Positions 1 to 6,009 of a stretch of 7,493 bases of DNA are shown here, piece after piece. The position numbers and the translations under genes were made by a program. The DNA comes from an uncultured Actinomycetes bacterium (GTDB lineage Bacteria; Actinomycetota; Acidimicrobiia; Acidimicrobiales; Acidimicrobilacustridaceae): contig CAMFLJ010000184.1 of the NCBI GenBank assembly GCA_945957335.1, forward strand, positions 1 to 7,493. The letters are read 5' to 3'. Position 1 is the stretch's first letter; the number at the start of each line of letters is the position of its first letter. A model generated the notes under the pieces. It had not been told where the DNA came from. It searched no databases and saw nothing but the letters and a program-made list of their open reading frames with translations.

Positions 1-1638
1 TCGGTGAGCGGCGACGCGCTCTTCGCCATCGGCCTGGCCGGGTCGGTGTTCTTCTCGCTCGACTTCAACTCGGCGCGCTGGCGGGTGGCGCTCTACCTCG
101 TGCTCACCATCGCCCCGTTCGCGGTGGCGGCCCCGCTCATCGGCCCCGCCATCGACCGCATCAAGGGCGGCCGGCGCTGGATCATCGTGGGCTCGCTCGC
201 CGCCCGGGCCCTGCTCTGCGTGCTCGTCGTGCGCCACATGGAGAGCCTGCTCTTCTACCCCGAGGCCTTCGGCATGCTCGTGGTGCAGAAGGTGTACTCG
301 ATCTCCAAGAGCGCGGTCGTGCCCGGCACGGTGCGCAGCGACGAGGAGCTCGTCGAGGCCAACTCCAAGCTCACCGTGCTCTCCGCCCTGGCCGTCGTCG
401 TCGCCGCGGTGCCCGGCGGCATCCTGCTCAAGCTCGGCGGCGGCGGGTGGAGCGTCGCCCTCGGCGCCATCGTGTTCGGCATCGGCACGGTGCTCGCCCT
501 GCAGCTGCCTCCCACCCAGGTGGCCCCCGAGCCGGTCGGCGAGGAGGAGAAGGAGGAGCTCAAGGGCGCAGGCATCGTCGCCGCCTCGTCGGCCATGGGT
601 GCCATGCGCGGCATCGTCGGCTTCCTGTCGTTCATGCTCGCCTTCTCGATCAAGGAGAACGGCGCCCTGTGGGAGCTCGGCCTCGTCGCCGCCGCGGCCC
701 AGATCGGCTTCTTCTTCGGTGCCGTGCTGGCGCCCCGGGTGCGCAAGCTCGCCACCGAGGAGCACATCATCGCCGGCGCCCTCGTGCTCACGGCCGTCGT
801 CGGCACCCTCACCGCGGTGATCGGCGGGCTCCTCGGCGCGGCGATGCTGTCGATGGCGGTGGGCGCCACGGGCAGCGCCGCCAAGCAGGCCTTCGACTCG
901 ATCGTGCAGCGTGACGCCCCCGACGCCAACCGGGGCCGGTCGTTCGCCCGCTTCGAGACGCGCTTCCAGCTGGTGTGGGTGATCGGTGCCCTCGTCCCGA
1001 TCATCATCCCGATCCCGGCCCAGCTCGGCTTCGCCGTCATCGCCGCGGTCGCCCTCGGCTCGGTGCTCACCTACCAGATCGGCCTGCGCCGGATCCGCCA
1101 GGGCAAGATCCCGGTGAAGCGCCAGATCTGGCCCCGACGCAGCCAGCCGGCGCCGCCGGCCGAGACGGGTCTAGGCGTCGCGCTCGACGACGGTCCGACC
1201 GTCGACCCCACGCTGGTGGCTCCGCCGGCGCCCCCGCCGCCGCCGACCTCGCCCACCGACCCGACGGTCGTGGTCCCGCCCCCGGCCGCCGCTGCGGCTC
1301 CGGTGGTCGACCCCACCGTCGTCGCCGCGCCCGCTCCGTCGCCCACGCCCGCCGCGCCGTCGCCGACTGATCCCGCCCGTCGGTGGATGCGCACGCCCGC
1401 CCCGGCGCCCGCCGGTCCGCCGCCGCCCCCGATGCCGGGCTCGTTGCCGCTGCCGTTCCCCGACGCCGATCCGACCTCGACGGCGGCCGCCGAGCCCCCG
1501 GCCGACCCCACGCCGGCCGACACCGCGCCGGCGGATGCTGCACCGACCGACGACGGGCAGACGCACCGGCGCAAGGGCCTGCTGTTCGAGCCCGACGCGT
1601 GGGACGAGCCTCCCGCACCGCCGTCGGGCGGGTCCTGA
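1..1638 (+). CDS. MFS transporter with long Pro/Ala-rich C-terminal tail (5' end cut by window)
   Basis: Predicted multi-pass carrier of the major facilitator superfamily; the substrate is not evident. The reading frame is open from base 1. The GTG at 4-6 would begin inside the first membrane helix, so the true start probably lies upstream of the window (residue numbers here count from that GTG). About 11-12 hydrophobic segments fall between residues 3 and 358, split by a charged central loop (about 169-190, EEEKEEL), as in the 6+6 MFS fold. An MFS motif A-like loop, GPAIDRIKGGRR (47-58), follows the second helix. SKSAVVP (101-107) and ELVEANSKL (115-123) resemble segments I associate with actinobacterial MFS proteins. 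After a basic segment (361-379) comes a disordered tail of about 165 residues rich in Pro, Ala and Thr, with five DPT motifs (401, 419, 436, 489, 501) and a charged C-terminal patch THRRKGLLFEPDAWDE (520-535). The tail should be cytoplasmic. The MFS fold is fairly certain; the role of the tail is unknown. Confidence 0.85.
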   Translation, partial: SVSGDALFAIGLAGSVFFSLDFNSARWRVALYLVLTIAPFAVAAPLIGPAIDRIKGGRRWIIVGSLAARALLCVLVVRHMESLLFYPEAFGMLVVQKVYSISKSAVVPGTVRSDEELVEANSKLTVLSALAVVVAAVPGGILLKLGGGGWSVALGAIVFGIGTVLALQLPPTQVAPEPVGEEEKEELKGAGIVAASSAMGAMRGIVGFLSFMLAFSIKENGALWELGLVAAAAQIGFFFGAVLAPRVRKLATEEHIIAGALVLTAVVGTLTAVIGGLLGAAMLSMAVGATGSAAKQAFDSIVQRDAPDANRGRSFARFETRFQLVWVIGALVPIIIPIPAQLGFAVIAAVALGSVLTYQIGLRRIRQGKIPVKRQIWPRRSQPAPPAETGLGVALDDGPTVDPTLVAPPAPPPPPTSPTDPTVVVPPPAAAAAPVVDPTVVAAPAPSPTPAAPSPTDPARRWMRTPAPAPAGPPPPPMPGSLPLPFPDADPTSTAAAEPPADPTPADTAPADAAPTDDGQTHRRKGLLFEPDAWDEPPAPPSGGS

Positions 1639-1663
1639 ACCCCGCCGCAACCCGGTCCGGAGG

Positions 1664-2869
1664 TCAGTCCTCGGGCAGCTCGATGCGGGCCAGCCAGAGG
1701 CCCGGCGCGTCGATCTCCGCCGGCGTGGGCAGCGTGCGCTCGGCCTCCCACAGGCGGGCCAGGCCGTCGTCGCCGGCCCGCTCGAGCACGCCCGCCACGA
1801 AGGCGGACCCACGGTCGTAGGCGGCCTGGGTGAGCTCGAGGCCGAAGAGCCGCTCGACGAAGCGATCGGAGGGGTCGGCCTCGACCCGGCGGCGGCGCAC
1901 CGCCTCGGCGAGCATCCCGTGGTTCTGCAGGAGGTTCTGCCCGGCGACGTCGACGATGTGGTCGACGTAGCCGGCGATGGCCGCCACCAGCGCCTCGAAG
2001 CGGGGGAGCATCTCGCGCTGCTCGGGCGACTGGATGGCCCCGAGCAGGAGCTGCGGGTCGCCGAAGAGCGACTGGAGGCCGTTCATCGACGACGGGTCGG
2101 AGATGTCGAGCTCGCCGAGGCGGTCCTCGAGGGCGCCTGCGTCGGGCTGGAACCCGGTGACGTAGCGACGCAGCAGGTCGTCGAGCGCGGACCTCACGTG
2201 GGGGATGCGCAGGACGGTGTGCACCGCCACCTCCTGCAGGCAGATCCAGAGCCGCAGGTCGTCGGCGGGCAGGCTCCACTCGCGGCCGAACTCGTCGAGG
2301 TTGGCGGGCACCACCATCAGCTCGTCGGACGGCGTGCGGGGGATCGGCAGGTCGTACTGGCCGAACGAGCGGCGGGCGAGGTGGCCGACCATCGAGCCGG
2401 CGGTCATGCCGAGCATCATCGGGCCGATCATCTGCAACAGCGGCGCCATGAACGCCATCGGGTCGTTCGGGTCGGGCGTGGTGTCGGCGCCGCTGTCGTT
2501 GTCGAGGGCGCCGGCGAGGCTCTCGAAGAGCGGGCGCCAGGCGTCGAGGGTGGCGTTGGCCCACTGGCCCCGGGTGACGGGCACGATGCTGATGCCGTTG
2601 CCGCTGGTGGAGGCGGGCAGGCCCGAGGCGGTGCCGATGTGCAGCTCGGCCACGCGGGCGAGCGGCTCGATGCGGATGCGCTCCATCGGGTCGACGTTGG
2701 GCTCGGTGCCGCCGTCGGTGGCCACGGAGAGGGCGAGCTGGCGGGCGGCGTCCCAGCCGACGGGCCCCTGCTGCTGGAACATCCGGGCCAGGTCACCGAA
2801 GATCGGCATGCCCTGGAACGGGTTCGGCTGGTCGTCGCCGGGCGGCATGTCGGGGGGTTCGGGGCTCAC
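1664..2869 (-). CDS. DUF2342 / zincin-like putative metallopeptidase family protein
   Basis: A 401-residue soluble protein resembling the actinobacterial DUF2342 family (annotated as putative hydrolase, zinc-dependent metalloprotease or F420-biosynthesis-associated protein); the biochemical role is not settled. Recognisable features are the N-terminal NPFQGMPIFGDLARMF (16-31), a Met/Gly-rich helix (140-163), the segment LWICLQEVAVH (207-217) at the zincin motif position, and the C-terminal AEAVRRRRVE (321-330) followed by FVERLFGLEL and LWEAERTLPTPAEID. The usual HExxH is degenerate: Gln212 replaces the first His, while Glu213 and His217 remain. There is no signal peptide or clear membrane anchor. 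The start is GTG, with no Shine-Dalgarno sequence but a TAGCCT box 6 bp upstream, suggesting leaderless mRNA; an ATG at codon 8 is the alternative. It converges on the MFS gene with a 25-bp gap and diverges from the SDR gene. Family assignment is good; catalytic activity is doubtful. Confidence 0.85.
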   Translation of the reverse strand: MSPEPPDMPPGDDQPNPFQGMPIFGDLARMFQQQGPVGWDAARQLALSVATDGGTEPNVDPMERIRIEPLARVAELHIGTASGLPASTSGNGISIVPVTRGQWANATLDAWRPLFESLAGALDNDSGADTTPDPNDPMAFMAPLLQMIGPMMLGMTAGSMVGHLARRSFGQYDLPIPRTPSDELMVVPANLDEFGREWSLPADDLRLWICLQEVAVHTVLRIPHVRSALDDLLRRYVTGFQPDAGALEDRLGELDISDPSSMNGLQSLFGDPQLLLGAIQSPEQREMLPRFEALVAAIAGYVDHIVDVAGQNLLQNHGMLAEAVRRRRVEADPSDRFVERLFGLELTQAAYDRGSAFVAGVLERAGDDGLARLWEAERTLPTPAEIDAPGLWLARIELPED

Positions 2870-2875
2870 GGGGTC

Positions 2876-2881
2876 AGGCTA
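2876..2881 (-). promoter_or_regulatory. -10 box for a leaderless DUF2342 transcript
   Basis: Read on the minus strand the hexamer is TAGCCT (fits TANNNT), followed by GACCCC and then the GTG start. Six bases between the -10 box and the start codon put the transcription start at or next to the G of GTG. No -35 consensus and no Shine-Dalgarno sequence are visible. Predicted from position and motif only. Confidence 0.5.
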
Positions 2882-2910
2882 GGCCCCCCGGGAGCGGCTC
2901 CGGCCTCGCG

Positions 2911-2929
2911 ATGCCCGCCGGAAGGGCAT
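2911..2929. promoter_or_regulatory. Inverted repeat, possible operator in the divergent region
   Basis: ATGCCC, a 7-base spacer (GCCGGAA) and GGGCAT form a perfect 6-bp inverted repeat. Its right arm overlaps the predicted -10 box of the SDR gene, so a bound protein could block that promoter. A chance palindrome in GC-rich DNA cannot be ruled out, and no regulator gene is adjacent. Confidence 0.25.
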
Positions 2930-2932
2930 GAT
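2927..2932 (+). promoter_or_regulatory. -10 box for a leaderless SDR transcript
   Basis: CATGAT matches TATAAT at four of six positions and lies 8 bp before the ATG at 2941. No Shine-Dalgarno sequence occurs between it and the start (TCACCCCC). This suggests a transcript with no leader or one of only a base or two. The first base departs from TANNNT, so it is weaker than the other three candidates. Confidence 0.4.
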
Positions 2933-2940
2933 TCACCCCC

Positions 2941-4014
2941 ATGGGTGAGATCGTCGTGGTGACCGGGGCCGACGGGCCCGTCGGGCGACGGGTCGTGGGC
3001 CTCGCTCTCGACGAGCCCGGCGTCGACCGGGTCGTGGCGGTCGGGCGCGACCTCGGCGACCACCCGGCGGGCAGCCGGCGCGGCGGCGAGGTCGAGATGG
3101 TCGCGGCCCCCTTCGCGCTCGACGACCCGCGGCTGGCCGCGCTGGTGCGCGGTGCCACCCGGCTGCTGCACCTGGGGGCCCGCCGCGGCCTCGACCTCGA
3201 CGGCACCGGCGGCGCCGACGTCGACCTGCTCGGCACGCGGGCCCTGCTCTCGACCCTGGCCCAGGTCGGCCAGGTGCGGGCGGTGGTCGTGCTCTCCTCG
3301 GCGCTCGTCTACGGCGCCCGCTCGACCAACCCGGTGCCCCTCACCGAGGCGTCACCCGTGCGCCCCAACCCCTCGATCCCCGCCGCCGTGGAGCGGGCCC
3401 AGCTCGAGGGCATGGTGCGCGCCTGGTCGGACCAGCGCGGCGCCAGCTGCGCGATGGTGCGCCCCGCCGTGGTGGTCGGCCCCGAGAACGGCCGGTGGCT
3501 GGCTCGCTCGCCCTGGTCGACCGCCGGGCTGCAGGTCAGCGGCGCCGACGCCCCGGTGCAGTTCCTGCACGTCGACGACCTGGCCTCCGCGGTGGTCACC
3601 GTCTGCCGCGCCGGCGCCGACGGCCCGGTCAACGCCGCGCCGGACGGCTGGCTCACCGTCGACCAGGTGAAGGCCCTGAAGGGCCCGGCCCCGCGCCTGA
3701 GGGTGCCCCGGGCGCTGGCCGTGCGCCTCACCCGCATCGGCGCCCGCCTCGGCCTGGCCAACGACGACCCGGCCACCGTGCTGGCCGCCTCCGAGCCGTG
3801 GGTGGTCGCCAACGACCGGCTGCGCGGCCTCGGCTGGGCGCCCGAGCAGACCAACGAGGAGGCCTACGTCGACGCCGACCGCGGCGGCCCGTGGGCCCGG
3901 CTCACCCCGCGCCACCGCCAGCAGATCGCGCTCGGCGGCATGGGCGTGGTGCTGCTCGGCGGCCTCGGGGTGGGGGCGTGGCTGCTGCGCCGCCGCCTCA
4001 GGCGCGGTCGGTGA
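2941..4014 (+). CDS. NAD(P)-binding epimerase-like atypical SDR with C-terminal membrane anchor
   Basis: A 357-residue protein of the extended/atypical short-chain dehydrogenase (NAD-dependent epimerase/dehydratase) group. It opens with the Rossmann dinucleotide motif TGADGPVG (8-15). Further family marks are LLHLGA (75-80), LLGTRALL (96-103), VVVLSSALVYG (115-125), RPAVVVGP (174-181) and VQFLHVDDLASAVV (206-219). The expected catalytic Y-x3-K is missing: aligning PAAVERAQLE (147-156) with the usual YxxxKxxxE places Ala148 at Tyr and Arg152 at Lys. Redox or epimerase chemistry is therefore uncertain, although cofactor binding looks intact. Residues 329-349 form one hydrophobic helix followed by a polybasic RRRLRRGR tail, implying a C-terminal inner-membrane anchor with the Rossmann domain in the cytoplasm. 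ATG start with no Shine-Dalgarno sequence. Its last 17 bp overlap the convergent protease-like gene. The substrate cannot be predicted. Confidence 0.85.
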   Translation: MGEIVVVTGADGPVGRRVVGLALDEPGVDRVVAVGRDLGDHPAGSRRGGEVEMVAAPFALDDPRLAALVRGATRLLHLGARRGLDLDGTGGADVDLLGTRALLSTLAQVGQVRAVVVLSSALVYGARSTNPVPLTEASPVRPNPSIPAAVERAQLEGMVRAWSDQRGASCAMVRPAVVVGPENGRWLARSPWSTAGLQVSGADAPVQFLHVDDLASAVVTVCRAGADGPVNAAPDGWLTVDQVKALKGPAPRLRVPRALAVRLTRIGARLGLANDDPATVLAASEPWVVANDRLRGLGWAPEQTNEEAYVDADRGGPWARLTPRHRQQIALGGMGVVLLGGLGVGAWLLRRRLRRGR

Positions 4015-5239
4015 GAGTGACCGACGCGACCTGCTGAGCGCCGTCGCGCACGTAGGTGACGCTGACGACGTCACCGGGACGGTGCGAGCGGAGCGCGACC
4101 ACCAGCGACGACATCGAGGTGGTCTGGACGCCGTCGAGGGCGACCACGACGTCGCCCTTCTGGAGGCCGGCGACCTCGGCCGGCCCCGACGGCTCGACCC
4201 GGGTGAGCGCCGCGCCACCCCGGCCGAGGGTGGTGGCGGTGGTGGGGTCGAGGTCGTCGCCGAGGACGCCGAGCCAGGTGTGGTGGGCGCTGCCGGTCTC
4301 GATGATCTCGGCGGCGACGTCGGCGGCGTAGTCGATCGGCGTGGCGTAGAGGGTGGCCATCCCCGTCGCCACGCCGGTGGTGGTCGTCGTGCCCTCGATG
4401 GCGGCGGAGGTGGGGGTGTAGGTGGCGGCGCGGGTGGCCCGGCGGCCGGTGACCACGCCGAGCACGGCCCCGTCCTCGTTGCAGAGCACCGCGCCGGCCG
4501 TGGCGGGTGTGGTCTCGAGCGCGGCCTGGATCATGTCGTGGAGGGTGCCGCCGTCGGTGGTGTCGACCCGTAGGCCGACGGCGTTGACGTGGCCGGCGGT
4601 CACGCCGGGCGACGCGGCGCCCGGTTCGCGCTCGACGACCACGGCGTCGTCGCCGGCGCGCAGGTCCTCGACCCGGCCGAGCACGGCGGTGGCCATCCCC
4701 TCTCGGTCGACGTCGAGCACGGCGAGGTCGGAGGAGCTGTCGGTGCCGACGACGGTGGCGGCGAGCACGGCGCCGTCGTTGGTGGTGACGGTGACGGAGG
4801 TGGCGCCGGCGACGGTGTCGGCGGTGGTGAGGAGGTGGCCGTCGGAGCGGAACACGACCCCGGTGGCGGTGACGGTGCCATCCGCCCGGACGGCGTCGAC
4901 CTTCACGATGGCGGGACCGATGCGCTCGGTGAGCGGCACCGACCCGTCGGTGGAGGTGTCGACCGCGACCTGCTGGACGACGGTGCGCACCCCGCCCTTG
5001 TCGAAGGTGCCGGTGATCGAGAGGACGGCGATGGTGACGGCGACGCCGACGAGCACCGACGCCGCCGCGACCGTCCAGAGGCGCGGCGCCCCGACCACGT
5101 CCACGCGGTCGGTGGGCGGCGGGTTGTTCGTGGCCCGGCGCGCCGCGGCCATCTCGGAGGGGTGCCTCCAGAGGCGGTCGTCGGGGTGCAGGGGAGGGAC
5201 GAACCCGATCTCGTCGTCGGGGTCGTCGGGCAACGGCAT
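3998..5239 (-). CDS. Membrane-anchored HtrA-like trypsin fold/PDZ protein, probable pseudoprotease
   Basis: A 413-residue protein with a cytoplasmic N-terminus containing DDRLWRHPSEM (20-30), one membrane span (about 55-75), an extracytoplasmic trypsin-like domain (about 105-315) and a PDZ domain (about 318-411; begins TWLGVLGDDL, later GLQKGDVVVALDG). The architecture is that of HtrA/DegP-type quality-control or signalling proteases. Comparison with HtrA landmarks shows a damaged triad. TTADTVAGA (138-146) stands where HtrA has TNAHVVxGA, giving Asp141 for His. SSDLAVLDV (169-177) keeps the Asp (171). ATAGAVLCN (246-254) replaces GNSGGPLVN, giving Ala248 for Ser. Proteolysis by the normal mechanism should be impossible, so a binding, scaffolding or sensing role is more likely. 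ATG start preceded by TACCCT 8 bp away and no Shine-Dalgarno sequence. It is divergent from moaE and overlaps the SDR 3' end. Confidence 0.85.
   Translation of the reverse strand: MPLPDDPDDEIGFVPPLHPDDRLWRHPSEMAAARRATNNPPPTDRVDVVGAPRLWTVAAASVLVGVAVTIAVLSITGTFDKGGVRTVVQQVAVDTSTDGSVPLTERIGPAIVKVDAVRADGTVTATGVVFRSDGHLLTTADTVAGATSVTVTTNDGAVLAATVVGTDSSSDLAVLDVDREGMATAVLGRVEDLRAGDDAVVVEREPGAASPGVTAGHVNAVGLRVDTTDGGTLHDMIQAALETTPATAGAVLCNEDGAVLGVVTGRRATRAATYTPTSAAIEGTTTTTGVATGMATLYATPIDYAADVAAEIIETGSAHHTWLGVLGDDLDPTTATTLGRGGAALTRVEPSGPAEVAGLQKGDVVVALDGVQTTSMSSLVVALRSHRPGDVVSVTYVRDGAQQVASVTLTDRA
4003..4028. terminator. Hairpin spanning the SDR stop in a convergent overlap
   Basis: CGC, a one-base bulge and GTCGGT (4003-4012) pair with ACCGAC and GCG (4020-4028) around a 7-base loop, giving a 9-bp stem. 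It lies over the SDR stop codon and inside the last codons of the protease-like gene. There is no U-tract on either strand, so termination is conjectural; it may simply hinder both polymerases. Confidence 0.3.
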
Positions 5240-5247
5240 GGCCGCGC

Positions 5248-5253
5248 AGGGTA
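5248..5253 (-). promoter_or_regulatory. -10 box for the HtrA-like gene
   Basis: Minus-strand TACCCT (TANNNT) sits 8 bp before the ATG at 5239, separated by GCGCGGCC, which is not a usual Shine-Dalgarno sequence. A leaderless or near-leaderless transcript is predicted. No -35 box is recognised. Confidence 0.45.
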
Positions 5254-5288
5254 GTCACGACCCCCGCGGGAGGGGCCGCGCCCCCCAC

Positions 5289-5294
5289 TACGAT
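5289..5294 (+). promoter_or_regulatory. -10 box for the moaE-mreB operon
   Basis: TACGAT matches TATAAT at four of six positions and fits TANNNT. It lies 8 bp before the GTG start of moaE with no Shine-Dalgarno sequence between (GGCCCGCC). It is the only evident promoter for the three-gene operon that ends with mreB. No -35 consensus is visible. Confidence 0.5.
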
Positions 5295-5302
5295 GGCCCG
5301 CC

Positions 5303-5794
5303 GTGAGCCTCTCCCCGCCCTCCTCCGACGACTGGGTCGCGCTCACCGACGAGCCCCTCGACGTGCAGGCGGCCGCCGACTGGGTCGCGGTCCCCGACTG
5401 TGGCGCCGTGGTGGTGTTCAGTGGTCTGGTCCGTGACCACGCCGAGGGGACCACCGGGGTGACCCACATCGACTACGAGGCCTGGGAAGAGCAGGTCCTG
5501 CCGCGCCTCGGCGACCTCGCCGCCGAGGCCCGTCGCCGCTGGCCCGACATCGGGCGGATCGTGCTTTGGCACCGCGAGGGCCGGGTGCAGCTGAGCGAGT
5601 CGTCGGTCGTGGTCGCCGTGTCCACGCCGCACCGCGGCGCCGCCTTCGAGGCGTGCGAGTGGGGCATCGACACGCTCAAGGCCACCGTGCCGATCTGGAA
5701 GAAGGAGTTCTGGGCGGGCGGCTCCGAGTGGGCCCGGGGCAGCCAGCACATCACCGACGTGCCGCGCGCCGACGCGGGGGAGCGCACCTCGTGA
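5303..5794 (+). CDS. moaE: Molybdopterin synthase catalytic subunit MoaE
   Basis: MoaE is the large subunit of molybdopterin synthase. With thiocarboxylated MoaD it converts cyclic pyranopterin monophosphate to molybdopterin in the cytoplasm, a step of molybdenum-cofactor synthesis. The 163-residue length is near the family norm of about 150, with short extra ends. Landmarks are CGAVVVFSGLVRDHAEG (33-49, conserved Arg44), IDYEAWEEQ (56-64), STPHRGAAFEACEW (107-120, His110 and Arg111), and the active-site block LKATVPIWKKE (125-135). In that block Lys126 and Lys133/134 correspond to the essential lysines of E. coli MoaE, and SEWARG (141-146) follows. All key residues are present, so it should be active. 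No MoaD or other moa gene lies in the window, so its partner must be encoded elsewhere. GTG start behind a -10 box; its stop overlaps the next start by 4 bp, so it leads the operon with mreB. Confidence 0.95.
   Translation: MSLSPPSSDDWVALTDEPLDVQAAADWVAVPDCGAVVVFSGLVRDHAEGTTGVTHIDYEAWEEQVLPRLGDLAAEARRRWPDIGRIVLWHREGRVQLSESSVVVAVSTPHRGAAFEACEWGIDTLKATVPIWKKEFWAGGSEWARGSQHITDVPRADAGERTS
5776..5782 (+). promoter_or_regulatory. Ribosome binding site of the 71-aa membrane protein gene
   Basis: GGGGGAG lies inside the 3' end of moaE, 8 bases before the GTG at 5791. It supports that start and contrasts with the SD-less first genes of the transcripts in this window. Confidence 0.5.
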
Positions 5795-6006
5795 GCGGTG
5801 TCGGCTTCCTCCTGATCGTCGTCGTCGTGGCCCTGGTGGGCTCGTTCATCGTGTGGCTGCGCCACCGCAAGCCCACGCACTTCATGTCGAGCGTCGACGA
5901 TTTCCAGCGCGAGATGGACGCGCTCGGCCGTTCGCCGGGCACCACGCCCAAGGGCCCCCGCCGCAACCGCCCCGCGGGGCGCGACGGCGCCGACGGGGGT
6001 CAGTAG
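5791..6006 (+). CDS. Small single-span membrane protein, coupled to moaE and mreB
   Basis: A 71-residue protein of no recognised named family. Residues 5-23 form one hydrophobic helix (FLLIVVVVALVGSFIVWL), followed by RHRK (24-27). By the positive-inside rule the N-terminus faces out and the rest is cytoplasmic. A short, possibly amphipathic helix SSVDDFQREMDALGR (33-47) follows, then a basic, disordered Pro/Gly/Arg tail (48-71). The GTG start overlaps the moaE stop (GTGA), with GGGGGAG 8 bases upstream, indicating translational coupling. The TAG stop is in the same frame as mreB and only 3 bp before its TTG start. An upstream start in this frame would run inside moaE and give a low-complexity Arg-rich extension, so GTG 5791 is preferred. 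Context suggests a membrane partner for MreB, which is inference only. Confidence 0.75.
   Translation: MSGVGFLLIVVVVALVGSFIVWLRHRKPTHFMSSVDDFQREMDALGRSPGTTPKGPRRNRPAGRDGADGGQ
5995..5999 (+). promoter_or_regulatory. Ribosome binding site of mreB
   Basis: GGGGG lies 10 bases before the TTG at 6010, inside the last codons of the small membrane protein gene. It is a weak, slightly distant Shine-Dalgarno match. Translational coupling across the 3-bp gap may matter more. Confidence 0.35.
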
Positions 6007-6009
6007 CCG

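Noticed and set aside
1657..1675. Possible hairpin between the MFS and DUF2342 stops
   Set aside because: Only 4 bp plus 2 bp past a mismatch and no U-tract; too weak to call a terminator.
1071..2564. 497-codon minus-strand frame across the MFS tail and DUF2342 gene
   Set aside because: Arg/Pro-rich then Gly/Ala-rich translation without motifs; it overlaps the DUF2342 gene in another frame and is a GC artefact.
2891..2901. GGAGC-G-GCTCC palindrome in the divergent region
   Set aside because: Very short, with no conserved spacing to either promoter; expected by chance in such GC-rich sequence.
1535..2962. 475-codon plus-strand frame opposite the DUF2342 gene
   Set aside because: Composition typical of antisense shadows (His, Val, Glu, Gly repeats); the minus-strand gene has clear family landmarks.
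5263..5284. GC-only palindromes (CCCGCGGG; GGGGC-N3-GCCCC) between the HtrA-like gene and moaE
   Set aside because: Pure G/C runs readily self-pair; no A/T-containing arm or repeat supports a specific operator.
4422..5306. 294-codon plus-strand frame opposite the HtrA-like gene
   Set aside because: Ser/Thr/Arg-rich shadow with no recognisable domain; the minus strand encodes the TM-trypsin-PDZ protein.
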